Source: DASSCW01 sp036555005 (GTDB lineage: Bacteria > Chloroflexota > Limnocylindria > QHBO01). Taken from it: a DNA stretch of 17,194 nucleotides. Below are positions 1 through 7,376 of this stretch, in pieces. A program made the position numbers and the translations under genes. The stretch is from positions 1 to 17,194 of the forward strand of contig DATBME010000068.1 of the NCBI GenBank assembly GCA_036555005.1, given 5' to 3'. The notes beneath the pieces are model-generated. The model was not told where the DNA came from. It searched no databases and saw only the letters and a list, made by a program, of their open reading frames with translations. Positions within the stretch are counted from its first letter, which is position 1. Every line of letters begins with the position of its first letter.

Positions 1-12
1 GACCGAGCCTGG

Positions 13-867
13 CTAGGCGCTGCGGCGGCCCAGCAGCACCTCCGTGACCCGCTCCATGGCGAGGGCGGCCGCCGCTTCCGGATCCGCGCCACCCGACCCG
101 GCCAACGCGAGCAGCATGATGGCGGCGAACATGTCGCCGGCCCCGATGGTCGACACACCGTCGACCTGCCGCGCCATGGGGAGATGTCGCGGGCCCGAGC
201 CATCGTCGAGCCACGGACCGCGGGCGCCATCGGTGACCACCAGCGCCGGCCGATCGCCCAACGCCGTGCGCACCGCCGCAAGCTGGGCCAGGGCATCTGC
301 GCCGTCGGCGCGAAGGTCCTCGCTGCTGCCGATGACCAGGTCCATGGCGCCCAGGGCAGCCGCCATCTCGGCACCGATGGCCGTGATCGATCGCGGGGCG
401 ACGGGCATGCCCTCGTCGGTGCTGCGGACCCAGCCCTGCAGCACCGCGCCGCCGACCGCGCCGCGTCGTGCCGCCAGGGCTTCGACCGGGATCTCGACGG
501 AGACGGGCGCGAACAGGATGGCGCGCGCGCCGCCGGCATCCGCCGGCACCGGCAGCGTTCCGCCGCGCCGCTCCAGGACCAACTCGCGGCCGGCCTTCGT
601 CTCCGTGTGACCGAAGGTGATGCTGGCTTCGCTGCTGGTGGCATCCACCGCGGCGGCGAGCCGGCGCAGCTCTGCCAGGCCGGCCTGCGCCTCGGGCTCG
701 GGGCCAGCAGTGGTCACGATCCCGATGATCACGCCGTGCGTCGCCAGGGCGCGTGCGATGTGCAGGACGGCGCCGCCCGGCGCCGCCGAGCCATCGGTGA
801 AGCGGTCGACCGTGAGGCCGCCCATCACCAGCAGATCCAGGCGGCGCGACGGCGATCCGGAGGTCAT
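13..867 (-). CDS. PfkB-family carbohydrate kinase (sugar specificity unknown)
   Basis: Predicted cytosolic ribokinase-fold kinase of 284 aa that would phosphorylate a sugar or nucleoside with ATP. The N-terminal strand (LLVMGGLTVDRF, 12-23) is followed by a substrate-side Gly pair (APGGAV, 29-34). Near the C-terminus is the PfkB signature IGAGDMF (241-247), whose Asp245 is the expected catalytic base in the anion hole. VVTDGARG (210-217) precedes it, as is usual for the nucleotide site. The length is close to the usual 290-320 aa. The ATG at 867 is favoured because it keeps the first strand and sits 6 bases past a GATGAT box; there is no Shine-Dalgarno sequence in front of it. The gene diverges from the small orphan at 885 across 17 bp. 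The substrate cannot be read from the sequence; ribokinase, adenosine kinase or fructokinase activity are all possible. The family call is firm. Confidence 0.88.
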   Translation of the reverse strand: MTSGSPSRRLDLLVMGGLTVDRFTDGSAAPGGAVLHIARALATHGVIIGIVTTAGPEPEAQAGLAELRRLAAAVDATSSEASITFGHTETKAGRELVLERRGGTLPVPADAGGARAILFAPVSVEIPVEALAARRGAVGGAVLQGWVRSTDEGMPVAPRSITAIGAEMAAALGAMDLVIGSSEDLRADGADALAQLAAVRTALGDRPALVVTDGARGPWLDDGSGPRHLPMARQVDGVSTIGAGDMFAAIMLLALAGSGGADPEAAAALAMERVTEVLLGRRSA

Positions 868-884
868 CGGTCTATCATCGGCGC
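868..884. promoter_or_regulatory. 17-bp divergent promoter with overlapping -10 boxes
   Basis: The whole gap between two divergent ATG codons is 17 bp. On the plus strand TATCAT (873-878) is followed by six bases and then the ATG at 885. On the minus strand GATGAT (879-874) is followed by six bases and then the ATG at 867. Neither gene has a purine-rich ribosome binding site. This is the geometry of leaderless transcripts starting at the A of each ATG, 18 bp apart, driven by one nearly symmetric -10 region. No clear -35 hexamer is visible for either direction. The promoter call is inference from motif and spacing. Confidence 0.55.
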
Positions 885-1211
885 ATGACCCGCCTCTTCT
901 TCTACGAGCTGCACGAGGGTGCCACCGACCTGCTGACCGATGCGCTGCTGGTCAGCGAGCAGGAGCACACGCCGGATGATTTTGCCGCGCTGGTCGAGCG
1001 GGCACGAGCCGCGGTGGTCGACACCTTCGAGGAGGACACGCTGGTCGAGGCAATCGCCCGCGAGCTGGAGCGGAGCTACGGCTTCACCTATATCGGCGAC
1101 GAGAAGCTGACCGCCTCGATGAGCGTCGGCGCGGAGGCGGAGGACACGTACCTGGTCGACCAGTCCGACGACTTCCGCAGCCTGATCGTGGAGCTCGACC
1201 GCTCGTCCTGA
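885..1211 (+). CDS. Small acidic protein of unknown function
   Basis: I do not recognise this 108-aa protein. It has no signal peptide, no membrane segment, no cysteine and no nucleotide-binding motif. It is strongly acidic (runs such as FEEDTLVEA and GAEAEDTYLVDQSDD) and looks mainly helical up to about residue 65, with a short strand-like stretch (YGFTYIG) afterwards. Coding is supported by the ATG placed after a -10 box in leaderless geometry, by dense codon use typical of the window, and by its fit between a divergent and a convergent neighbour with only 17 and 24 bp to spare. It ends facing the YchF-like gene. A cytosolic protein-interaction role would fit the charge, but there is no direct evidence for a function. 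Confidence 0.7.
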   Translation: MTRLFFYELHEGATDLLTDALLVSEQEHTPDDFAALVERARAAVVDTFEEDTLVEAIARELERSYGFTYIGDEKLTASMSVGAEAEDTYLVDQSDDFRSLIVELDRSS

Positions 1212-1239
1212 ACCGGCTGGGGCAGCGCGCTGCGGTCAG
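1208..1239. terminator. Candidate bidirectional stem-loop between convergent genes
   Basis: CTGA-CCG (1208-1211 and 1213-1215, with A1212 bulged) pairs with CGGTCAG (1233-1239). The stem contains both facing stop codons, TGA at 1209-1211 and the complement of TGA at 1236-1238. The loop region holds a perfect 12-bp palindrome GCAGCGCGCTGC (1222-1233) and a small GCTG/CAGC hairpin. There is no T-tract, so a classical intrinsic terminator is not shown. Part of the pairing is automatic, because two facing TGA codons are complementary. Confidence 0.3.
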
Positions 1240-2330
1240 CGCGAGACGTTGAACAGCACTTCGAGGACGTCGCCGTCCCTGACCTCGTACGCCTTTCCCT
1301 CGGAGCGCAGCACGCCGCGCTTGCGCGCCTCGGCCATGCTGCCGGCCGCCATCAGGTCGTCGTACGTGACCACCTCCGCGCGGATGAAGCCGCGCGCCAG
1401 GTCGGTGTGAATGGCCGCCGCCGCGTCGACGGCCGTGTCGCCGCGTGACAGGGTCCAGGCGCGGCACTCGTCCTCGCCAGCCGTGAAGAAGCTGAACAGG
1501 CCCAGCAGCGCGTAGGTCAGGCGGATGACGCGACCCCGCGACGCCTCGGCGATGCCGAGATCGTCCATGAAGAGCGCCGCGTCCTCCGCGGGCAGCTGGG
1601 CGATCTCAGCCTCGATCTTGCCGGCCAGGGCGGCAACATCCGTCATGGGCTGTGTCAGCCGCGCCCGGCCCTCCTCCTCGAGCCGGGACGCCTCACCCAG
1701 CTGCGCCTCGTCGATGTTCAGCACCACCAGCAGCGGCTTCTGGGTCAGGAAGCGGAAGCCCCGCAGCCGGCGCTCCTCGTCCGCGTCCAGCCCGAACGAG
1801 CGCAGCGGCTTCCCGTCGGACAGGTGCGGCAGCAGGCGCTCGAGCAGAGCCTCCTCGAGCGCGTTCTGCTCGCGCTCGGCGGCCGAGCCGTGGCGGCCGG
1901 AGGTGCGCAGCTTCTCCAGCCGCTTCTCCACGACGGTCAGGTCGGCCACCGTGAACTCCAGCTCCAGCTCGTCGACGTCGCGCCACGGGTCGGCGGGACG
2001 CTCGGCGCTGCCGCCCTCGAAGGCCCGGGCCACGTGCAGCAGGGCATCGGCGTTGCGGATCTGGGCCAGCACATCGGCCTGGATGGTGCCCTCGCGCGCG
2101 GCGCCAGCCGCAATGGCGACGTCGACGTAGGTGACATCGGCCGGGACTGTCTTCCTGGGCTTGAACAGCTCCGACAGCCGGTCCAGGCGCTCATCGGGAA
2201 CCTTGACGACGCCGATGTTGGGCGCCGCCCGGCCGCCCGAGTAGCCGCCGGTCTCTGCGTGCCCGCCGGTCAGCGCGTTGAAGACGGTGCTCTTCCCCGA
2301 CCCCGGCAGGCCGACGAGGGTGACCTGCAC
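1236..2330 (-). CDS. YchF-like P-loop NTPase, DUF933/TGS type, divergent
   Basis: 364 aa, the usual YchF/OLA1 length and layout. A TRAFAC P-loop (GLPGSGKST, 7-15) comes first, then a charged helical insertion (about 115-190). The nucleotide-base motif is of the YchF NxxE type (LNIDE, Asn205 to Glu208). A C-terminal TGS/DUF933 domain begins at about 285 (FFTAGEDECRAW) and ends FNVSR. YchF proteins bind ribosomes and prefer ATP. Two motifs differ from canonical YchF: the P-loop reads GSGKST instead of NVGKST, and the switch II motif DIAG reads DVAI (70-73), losing the conserved Gly. The start is GTG, 3 bp after the dehydrogenase stop, so translation is probably coupled. This is the last gene of the ten-gene minus-strand block. 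Family membership is firm; whether it works like true YchF is uncertain, so no symbol is given. Confidence 0.85.
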   Translation of the reverse strand: MQVTLVGLPGSGKSTVFNALTGGHAETGGYSGGRAAPNIGVVKVPDERLDRLSELFKPRKTVPADVTYVDVAIAAGAAREGTIQADVLAQIRNADALLHVARAFEGGSAERPADPWRDVDELELEFTVADLTVVEKRLEKLRTSGRHGSAAEREQNALEEALLERLLPHLSDGKPLRSFGLDADEERRLRGFRFLTQKPLLVVLNIDEAQLGEASRLEEEGRARLTQPMTDVAALAGKIEAEIAQLPAEDAALFMDDLGIAEASRGRVIRLTYALLGLFSFFTAGEDECRAWTLSRGDTAVDAAAAIHTDLARGFIRAEVVTYDDLMAAGSMAEARKRGVLRSEGKAYEVRDGDVLEVLFNVSR

Positions 2331-2333
2331 CGG

Positions 2334-3326
2334 CTAGTACCCGGCTTCCAGGTCCACCACGTTCTCGAGCGGCTGCCCGTCGGCGAAGCGGCGCAGGTTC
2401 TCGACGAAGAGGCGGACGGAGCGCTCCACCACCTGGTCGCTGGACCAGCTGGTGTGCGGCGTCAGCAGCAGGTGCGGCGTGTCGTACAGCGGTGAGTCGG
2501 GCGGCAGCGGCTCGTCGGTGAAGACGTCCAGCACGGCGCCGCCGATCCAGCTCGCCTCGAGCGCCCGGCGCAGCGCCAGCTCGTCGATCAGCCGGCCGCG
2601 GGCGATGTTGATCAGCCAGGCGCTCTCCCGCATGGCCCGCAGCTGGTCGGCGCCGATCATGCCGGCCGTCTCGTCGGTCAGCGGCGCTGCCACCACCACG
2701 AAGTCGCTGGCGCCGAGCACCTCGTCGAGCTGGTCGAAGCCGAAGAGCGTGACGTTCGGCTCGGGGGCGCCGCGATCCAGGTGGCGGCGGGTGGCCAGGA
2801 TGCGGGTGCCGAACGGCTCCAGCAGCCGGGCGATCTCGGAGCCGATGCTGCCGTAGCCGATGATCCCCACCGTCAGCCCACCCAGCTCGCGGCCGCGCAG
2901 GGGCTGCCAGGTGCGCTCGCGCTGCAGCTCCAGCAGCTGCGGCAGGTGGCGGGCGATGGCCAGGCACATCATCACCACGTACTCGGCGATGGGGCGGCTG
3001 AACACGCCGCGCGCATTGGTCACGGTCAGCCCACGCGCACGCACGGCCGGCGTGGCGACGCGGTCGATGCCGGCCGAGAAGGAATGGATCCACTCCACCC
3101 TGGGCGCGCGTCCGATCACGTGGTCGAGAACTGAGGCCGGCACCCCGCCGCGCAGGAGCACGCGGGCTGCGCCCAGCGTCGACTCGGCGTCGTCATGGAC
3201 CATGCCCTCGCGCGAGATGGCGACCACCTTCACGCCGGGCACCGCCTCGATCTGGGCGACGTGCTCGGTCGCCAGCGGAGCCCCGAAGATCGGCGTGGCC
3301 AGGACGACCAGCGGCTCGGTGCTCAG
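2334..3326 (-). CDS. D-2-hydroxyacid dehydrogenase (NAD-dependent), probable CTG start
   Basis: 330 aa counted from CTG. It would oxidise a D-2-hydroxyacid or reduce the matching 2-oxoacid with NAD(P)H in the cytosol. The Rossmann motif is IIGYGSIG (155-162). The family catalytic triad is visible as Arg243 (NIARGR), Glu272 (TDEP) and His291 (TPHTS). There is no C-terminal ACT domain, so it is not a full-length SerA. No ATG, GTG or TTG lies in frame near the 5' end, yet the first strand of the substrate domain (PLVVLATP, 5-12) reads intact. CTG at 3326 overlaps the TGA of the zincin gene and follows a GGGGAGG ribosome binding site, so CTG is the likely start. Its neighbours are the zincin (4-nt overlap) and the YchF-like gene (3-bp gap). 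Substrate unknown. Confidence 0.88.
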   Translation of the reverse strand: MSTEPLVVLATPIFGAPLATEHVAQIEAVPGVKVVAISREGMVHDDAESTLGAARVLLRGGVPASVLDHVIGRAPRVEWIHSFSAGIDRVATPAVRARGLTVTNARGVFSRPIAEYVVMMCLAIARHLPQLLELQRERTWQPLRGRELGGLTVGIIGYGSIGSEIARLLEPFGTRILATRRHLDRGAPEPNVTLFGFDQLDEVLGASDFVVVAAPLTDETAGMIGADQLRAMRESAWLINIARGRLIDELALRRALEASWIGGAVLDVFTDEPLPPDSPLYDTPHLLLTPHTSWSSDQVVERSVRLFVENLRRFADGQPLENVVDLEAGY

Positions 3327-4492
3327 TGCGCCTCCCCGGCCGTGGCGCCGTCCATGCGCGCGATCCAGCGTGCCGGCGCGCGGATCTCGTCCAGGGTGGG
3401 CAGCGCCTCGGGACCCTGCCAGACGCGGTTCATGAAGGCCCGGTCGCGGGAGGCGATGACGGTGTCCACGAAGCGCTCGCCGGCCTGGTACTGCTCCATC
3501 TTGAGGTCGAGGCCGGTGAGGCGCAGGATGGCGCGCTCCAGCGGCCCGCGACTCGCGTTGCGGCGCTCGAAGCGGTCGTGGATCTGGGTGAAGCCGGGCA
3601 GCAGCCGCTCGCCGGCGGCATTCATGACGTGATTCGAGTACCCCTCCAGCAGCGACATCAGCGCCTGGGTGCGCTGGAAGGTCTCCAGCTGGGCCGGGGT
3701 CATCAGCCGCTCCAGCCAATGCCCGCCCTCGCGGTTGGCCAGCGCGCTGCGCAGCCGGGCACCCAGGCTGCCGGAGTCGGCGGCCAGGCGGTCGATCGAC
3801 TCGGCCACCAGTCCGGCGAAGTGCGCCCGCAACCATGGGTAGGCCTCGAACTCGAAGGCGTGCGTCGCCTCGTGCAGGGCGATGAAGATCCGGAACTCGT
3901 CCAGCGGCAGCCGCATGTTGGCCGCGGTGGCCCGGATGTTCGGCTCCACGAAGTGCAGGCGACCGCGGGCGGTTGGGGTGGCCGCCAGCAGGCTGATGTC
4001 GTACTGGCCCAGCACCTTGCGCGCCAGGAAGGCCATCAGGAAGCCGAGCTGCTGGTTGCCCATCGAGCGGTTGACGATGCGAGCCAGCGCCCGTCCCGGA
4101 GTGTCGGCGCCCGCGCTGGCCGCCATGATCCCCTCGATCCGGTCGAAGAGACGCTCGAAGGTGACCAGGTTCAGGTCGATCCACTCGCGCCGATCGATGA
4201 CGGCCGGCGTCTCGATCGCGCGAGGCAGCTCGGCGCCGATCTCCTCCGCCACCACTGGCTCGATCCGGTGCAGCGCCTCGCGATAGAAGGCCTCCGACGA
4301 TTCGCGAACGTCGGCGCGCAGCGGCGCTCCATCGGCCCCAAGCCGGCGGCGCGCCAGGGCGCGCACGGTCTCCCAGTCGATCAGCCGCGTGCCGGCGCGG
4401 CGCATGAGCTCGCGCTGCGCGACGGTGGCCCCCATGGCGAGCAGCCCGCCGACCACGATTCCGAGGCCCAGCCGGCCGGCATTGCGTGTCAT
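3323..4492 (-). CDS. Zincin-like metalloprotease, DUF2342 / F420-biosynthesis-associated type
   Basis: 389 aa. The zinc-binding helix is LHEATHAFEF, an HExxH motif with His207, Glu208 and His211. Around it are patterns typical of the DUF2342 family known from Actinobacteria and Chloroflexota: GQQLG-like GNQQLGFLM, KVLGQYD (160-165), FVEPNI (181-186), PWLRAHF after the zinc helix, EGYSNHVMNAAG, and LDLKMEQYQAGERFVD near the C-terminus. Residues 8-25 form one hydrophobic segment, so the protein may be membrane-anchored with little outside the cytosol. The family is often annotated as F420-biosynthesis-associated because of its phylogenetic pattern; no F420 gene is present here and its substrate is unknown. 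The ATG at 4492 lies 10 bp after the MurI stop. The family call is firm and the protease activity is inference. Confidence 0.85.
   Translation of the reverse strand: MTRNAGRLGLGIVVGGLLAMGATVAQRELMRRAGTRLIDWETVRALARRRLGADGAPLRADVRESSEAFYREALHRIEPVVAEEIGAELPRAIETPAVIDRREWIDLNLVTFERLFDRIEGIMAASAGADTPGRALARIVNRSMGNQQLGFLMAFLARKVLGQYDISLLAATPTARGRLHFVEPNIRATAANMRLPLDEFRIFIALHEATHAFEFEAYPWLRAHFAGLVAESIDRLAADSGSLGARLRSALANREGGHWLERLMTPAQLETFQRTQALMSLLEGYSNHVMNAAGERLLPGFTQIHDRFERRNASRGPLERAILRLTGLDLKMEQYQAGERFVDTVIASRDRAFMNRVWQGPEALPTLDEIRAPARWIARMDGATAGEAH
3331..3337 (-). promoter_or_regulatory. Ribosome binding site supporting the CTG start
   Basis: On the minus strand GGGGAGG lies four bases before the CTG at 3326, inside the last codons of the zincin gene. 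It is among the strongest Shine-Dalgarno matches I saw in the window. It favours initiation at CTG over the in-frame GTG codons about 30 codons downstream, which would remove the first beta-strand of the dehydrogenase. Confidence 0.55.
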
Positions 4493-4502
4493 CGGCCTGA
4501 GT

Positions 4503-5339
4503 CTAGTGCGGTCCTACGGCGGCCGCCTCCACCTCGGGCAGCCGCTCCCCAAAGACGCGCTCCGCGACGGTGCGGAAGGCGGCCACGTCGCCGGTGGTGG
4601 CGATGCGATGCTCGACGGCGCCATCACCCCGCGTATCGGCAGGGGCGCGGGCACCCAGCGCGTCCAGCAGGTCCTCGGTGGCCAGGGCGGTGGTGAAGGC
4701 CGAGTCGACCACCGCCACCTCGGGGCCGGCACGGCTCTCGATCAGCGGACGAAGCAGGGGGTAGTGCGTGCAGCCCAGCAGCAGGGTGTCGATCTCGGCG
4801 TCGGCCGCCAGCAGCTGGTCCAGGTAGCCATCCACGGCGGCTGCCGTCCGGGGGCCCTCCAGCAGCCCGGCCTCCACCAGCGGCACCAGGTCCGGGCAGG
4901 CCTGCTGCCGCACCGCCAGCCGCCGATCCGCCTCGTTGATCGCGGCGGGATAGGCCCCGGACTGCACCGTGCCAACGGTGGCGATCACGCCAACGTGGCC
5001 GGACCGCGTGGCGGCCGCCGCGGTCACCGCGCCAGGTCGCACGACGCCCAGGACCGGCACCGGCGACGCATCGCGGACGTCGGACAACGCGCGCGAGGTG
5101 GCGGTATTGCAGGCCAGCACCAGCGCCTTGATGTCCTGGCCCAGGAGCCACGCGACGCACTCGAGCGTGAATCGGCGAACCTCGTCGGCCGGGCGGGGCC
5201 CGTAGGGCGTGCGCTCGTTGTCGCCCAGGTAGACGGTCGACTCCGCCGGCAGCCGGCGTCGGATCTCGGAGAGGACCGTCAGGCCGCCCACGCCGGAGTC
5301 GAAGACCCCGATGGGCCGGGAATCGGTGGAGCGGGTCAC
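4503..5339 (-). CDS. murI: Glutamate racemase
   Basis: 278 aa, the normal length. It interconverts L- and D-glutamate by a two-base, cofactor-free mechanism and supplies D-Glu for peptidoglycan in the cytosol. The N-terminal motif IGVFDSGVGGLTVL (10-23) carries the Asp/Ser pair Asp14-Ser15. YLGDNERTPYG (37-47) is the family active-site loop. The two catalytic cysteines are Cys77 in LACNTATS and Cys190 in LLGCTHYPLL. The start is GTG at 5339, 8 bp after the CpaE-like stop and without a clear ribosome binding site, so it probably depends on upstream translation. Its place between a CpaE-like ATPase and a zincin is not a standard cell-wall cluster. Confidence 0.95.
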   Translation of the reverse strand: MTRSTDSRPIGVFDSGVGGLTVLSEIRRRLPAESTVYLGDNERTPYGPRPADEVRRFTLECVAWLLGQDIKALVLACNTATSRALSDVRDASPVPVLGVVRPGAVTAAAATRSGHVGVIATVGTVQSGAYPAAINEADRRLAVRQQACPDLVPLVEAGLLEGPRTAAAVDGYLDQLLAADAEIDTLLLGCTHYPLLRPLIESRAGPEVAVVDSAFTTALATEDLLDALGARAPADTRGDGAVEHRIATTGDVAAFRTVAERVFGERLPEVEAAAVGPH

Positions 5340-5347
5340 CGTGTGCG

Positions 5348-6496
5348 TCAGCGGGATGCGAGAACCGGGGCGCGCTCGCGGAGGTGCGAGCCGAGCGAGG
5401 CGGCGATCAGCCGGATGCCCTGCGAGATGGGCGCCTCGGGGCTGCCCGACACGAACGGCACGCCCTCGTTGTTGGCCGCCACCACCAGGCGTCCATCGGA
5501 CACGACCTCGAAGTCGATGGTCTTGCCCAGGGCGGTCTCGACATCGGTCTTGCTGATGCCGCCGGTCGAGTCGGACCGGTTCAGGACGGTCGCGAGCTTC
5601 GTCGGCGGGTAGCCGATGGCATCGAACGCCTCACCGGCCATGGCCAGGTTGCGGATCGCCATCGAGTCGTAGGTGAGCACCTGCAGGATCAGGTCGGATG
5701 CATCCAGGAAGACGAGGACGTCGTCGCCCAGGCCGGCGCGGGTGTCGATCACCACGAACTGGTACAGCTGGCGCAGGATGCTCAGCGACTTCTCGATGTC
5801 GCGGACGGTGACCATCTCGGCCATCTCGACACGCGGCGGCGCCAGCAGGATGTCGATCCCCGACGGGTCCTTCCAGGCCACGTCGGTGACGTCCGTTTCG
5901 CGGATGCGATCGGTCGGCAGGTTCACGATGGAGGGCGCGGTGGCCGGGACGCGCAGGAGGCCGCGCAGGTCGCTGAACTGCAGCGAGCCGTCCACCAGGC
6001 AGACGCGATGATCCGCGCCAAGCGCCACCGCCAGGTTGTAGGCGATGGTGGTGCGCCCGACTCCGCCCTTCGGTGAGAAGAGCGAGATCATCATGTTGCC
6101 TTCCCGGGTTGCCTGGGCCGAGCGCAGCTCGTAGGTCTTGCGGACGATGGTCGTCAGGTCGAAGCCGGAGAAGGGCATCTTCAGGACGCTGTCGACCCCG
6201 CGGTCGGCGCTCTGGCTCACCGGGTTCTGGGGCACGGTCAGCATCACCACCCCGACCTGCGGCTCCGCCTGGCGGACGCCGAGGGCCACGTCGCTGCCGG
6301 AGACGCGCCCCTGCAGCAGGGCGTCGATGATCACCACGTCCGGCTTGAACTCGCTGACGGCCGCGACCGCCCGCTCCCCGGCTGTCACCACGTCGAGCAT
6401 CTTGATCTGGGACTGCGCCTGCAGCAGCTGGCGCATGTGCGCCGCCACCTGCGGGACGTCCTCGATCACCAGGAGCCGGATCTGTTCTGCTGCCAA
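5348..6496 (-). CDS. Receiver-domain CpaE/TadZ-like ATPase
   Basis: 382 aa with two domains. Residues 5-125 form a response-regulator receiver fold with acidic pair Glu12-Asp13, phospho-acceptor candidate Asp58 (VVIIDALLQG), Thr87 and Lys106. Residues 135-382 form a ParA/MinD-type ATPase. Its deviant Walker A is SPKGGVGRTT (141-150), where the signature Lys143 is kept but the usual P-loop lysine is Arg148. VIDTRAGLGDD is the Walker B region. Proteins of this form (CpaE, TadZ) position Tad/Flp pilus machinery at a pole, but no pilus gene is in this window. The start is TTG with AGAGGT (6506-6501) four bases upstream. It lies 49 bp after the methyltransferase, the second widest gap in the block, so it may have its own promoter. 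Function beyond the family is unknown. Confidence 0.85.
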   Translation of the reverse strand: MAAEQIRLLVIEDVPQVAAHMRQLLQAQSQIKMLDVVTAGERAVAAVSEFKPDVVIIDALLQGRVSGSDVALGVRQAEPQVGVVMLTVPQNPVSQSADRGVDSVLKMPFSGFDLTTIVRKTYELRSAQATREGNMMISLFSPKGGVGRTTIAYNLAVALGADHRVCLVDGSLQFSDLRGLLRVPATAPSIVNLPTDRIRETDVTDVAWKDPSGIDILLAPPRVEMAEMVTVRDIEKSLSILRQLYQFVVIDTRAGLGDDVLVFLDASDLILQVLTYDSMAIRNLAMAGEAFDAIGYPPTKLATVLNRSDSTGGISKTDVETALGKTIDFEVVSDGRLVVAANNEGVPFVSGSPEAPISQGIRLIAASLGSHLRERAPVLASR

Positions 6497-6545
6497 ATTG
6501 ACCTCTACCTGCCTTTACCGCGGCCGCCAGGCCGATGCCCCCTCA

Positions 6546-7376
6546 TCACTCACCGGCGCGCCGGACCACCAGGATTCGACGCTCACTGGCCGCGTTTGGC
6601 GGGTCCAGGTCGTGCGAGCCATACGCAAACTCGACCGCCATTCCGGCCTCCCGGACGAGGGCGACGAGCGCGTCATCCGATGGATACCAGAGCCGATAGC
6701 TGGCCGGAAACCGCGATATCGTACCATCGGGTCGTCCTAGGTCGACGATCGTCGAGAAGGCCACCCGCAGGCCCTCCGGAGCGTCGCGACGCATGAGCTG
6801 GCTGCGTCGGACCACCTCCTGGCCGTTCAGGGTGCGCCGCCAGTCGACCGACAGCGGCAGGTCCCGGTCCGGCAGCAGGGCCGGTCCCAGGTCGTCGAGG
6901 ATCAGCCGGCCGCCGGGAGCCAACAGCCGCGCGACGCCATTCAGCATGCGCAGCGCGTCCTCTGGACCGTCCAGGTGCGGCACGATGCCGGCGCCCACCA
7001 CCAGGTTGGCCCCAGCCGCTCCCAGGATGCCGCCCAGCGACAGCTGGCCCAGGCGGCGGACGTCACCCTCGACCAGGTGCAGGCGACCCTGCGCCAGGGC
7101 GGCGGCCAGGAGCGGCTCCTGCGCCACGCGCGCCTGCGCCCGCCTGAGCAGGGCGGCCGAGGCATCGATACCGACGATGCGCCGTCCCTTGCCCGCCGCA
7201 AAGCTGCGCAGCAGCCGTCCCGAGCCGCAGCCCAGGTCCAGCACCGCCGGGCCGCTGCGGCGGGTCTGCTCGCGGTAGAAGACGAGGTCCTCGACCACCT
7301 CGTCGTGCTCCAGGTCATACAGCTCGGCCAGCCGGTCGGCGTCGGTCGGCTGGCCGGCGAAGATGTCGCCGCTCAC
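6546..7376 (-). CDS. Class I SAM-dependent methyltransferase
   Basis: 276 aa counted from GTG at 7376. The SAM-binding motif I is VLDLGCGSGRLL (45-56) and is followed by the acidic end of strand 2 (RIVGIDAS, 66-73) and EGDVRRL, as in class I Rossmann methyltransferases. The second half has the GVARLLAPGGRLILDDLGP strand and helix, then a barrel-like part (LSVDWRRTLNGQEVVRRSQL, FSTIVDLGRPDG) of the type seen in small-molecule methyltransferases. The GTGA start overlaps the stop of the membrane-protein gene by four bases, a clear sign of coupling. It ends in two in-frame TGA codons (6548-6543). The substrate is not recognisable. Confidence 0.85.
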   Translation of the reverse strand: MSGDIFAGQPTDADRLAELYDLEHDEVVEDLVFYREQTRRSGPAVLDLGCGSGRLLRSFAAGKGRRIVGIDASAALLRRAQARVAQEPLLAAALAQGRLHLVEGDVRRLGQLSLGGILGAAGANLVVGAGIVPHLDGPEDALRMLNGVARLLAPGGRLILDDLGPALLPDRDLPLSVDWRRTLNGQEVVRRSQLMRRDAPEGLRVAFSTIVDLGRPDGTISRFPASYRLWYPSDDALVALVREAGMAVEFAYGSHDLDPPNAASERRILVVRRAGE

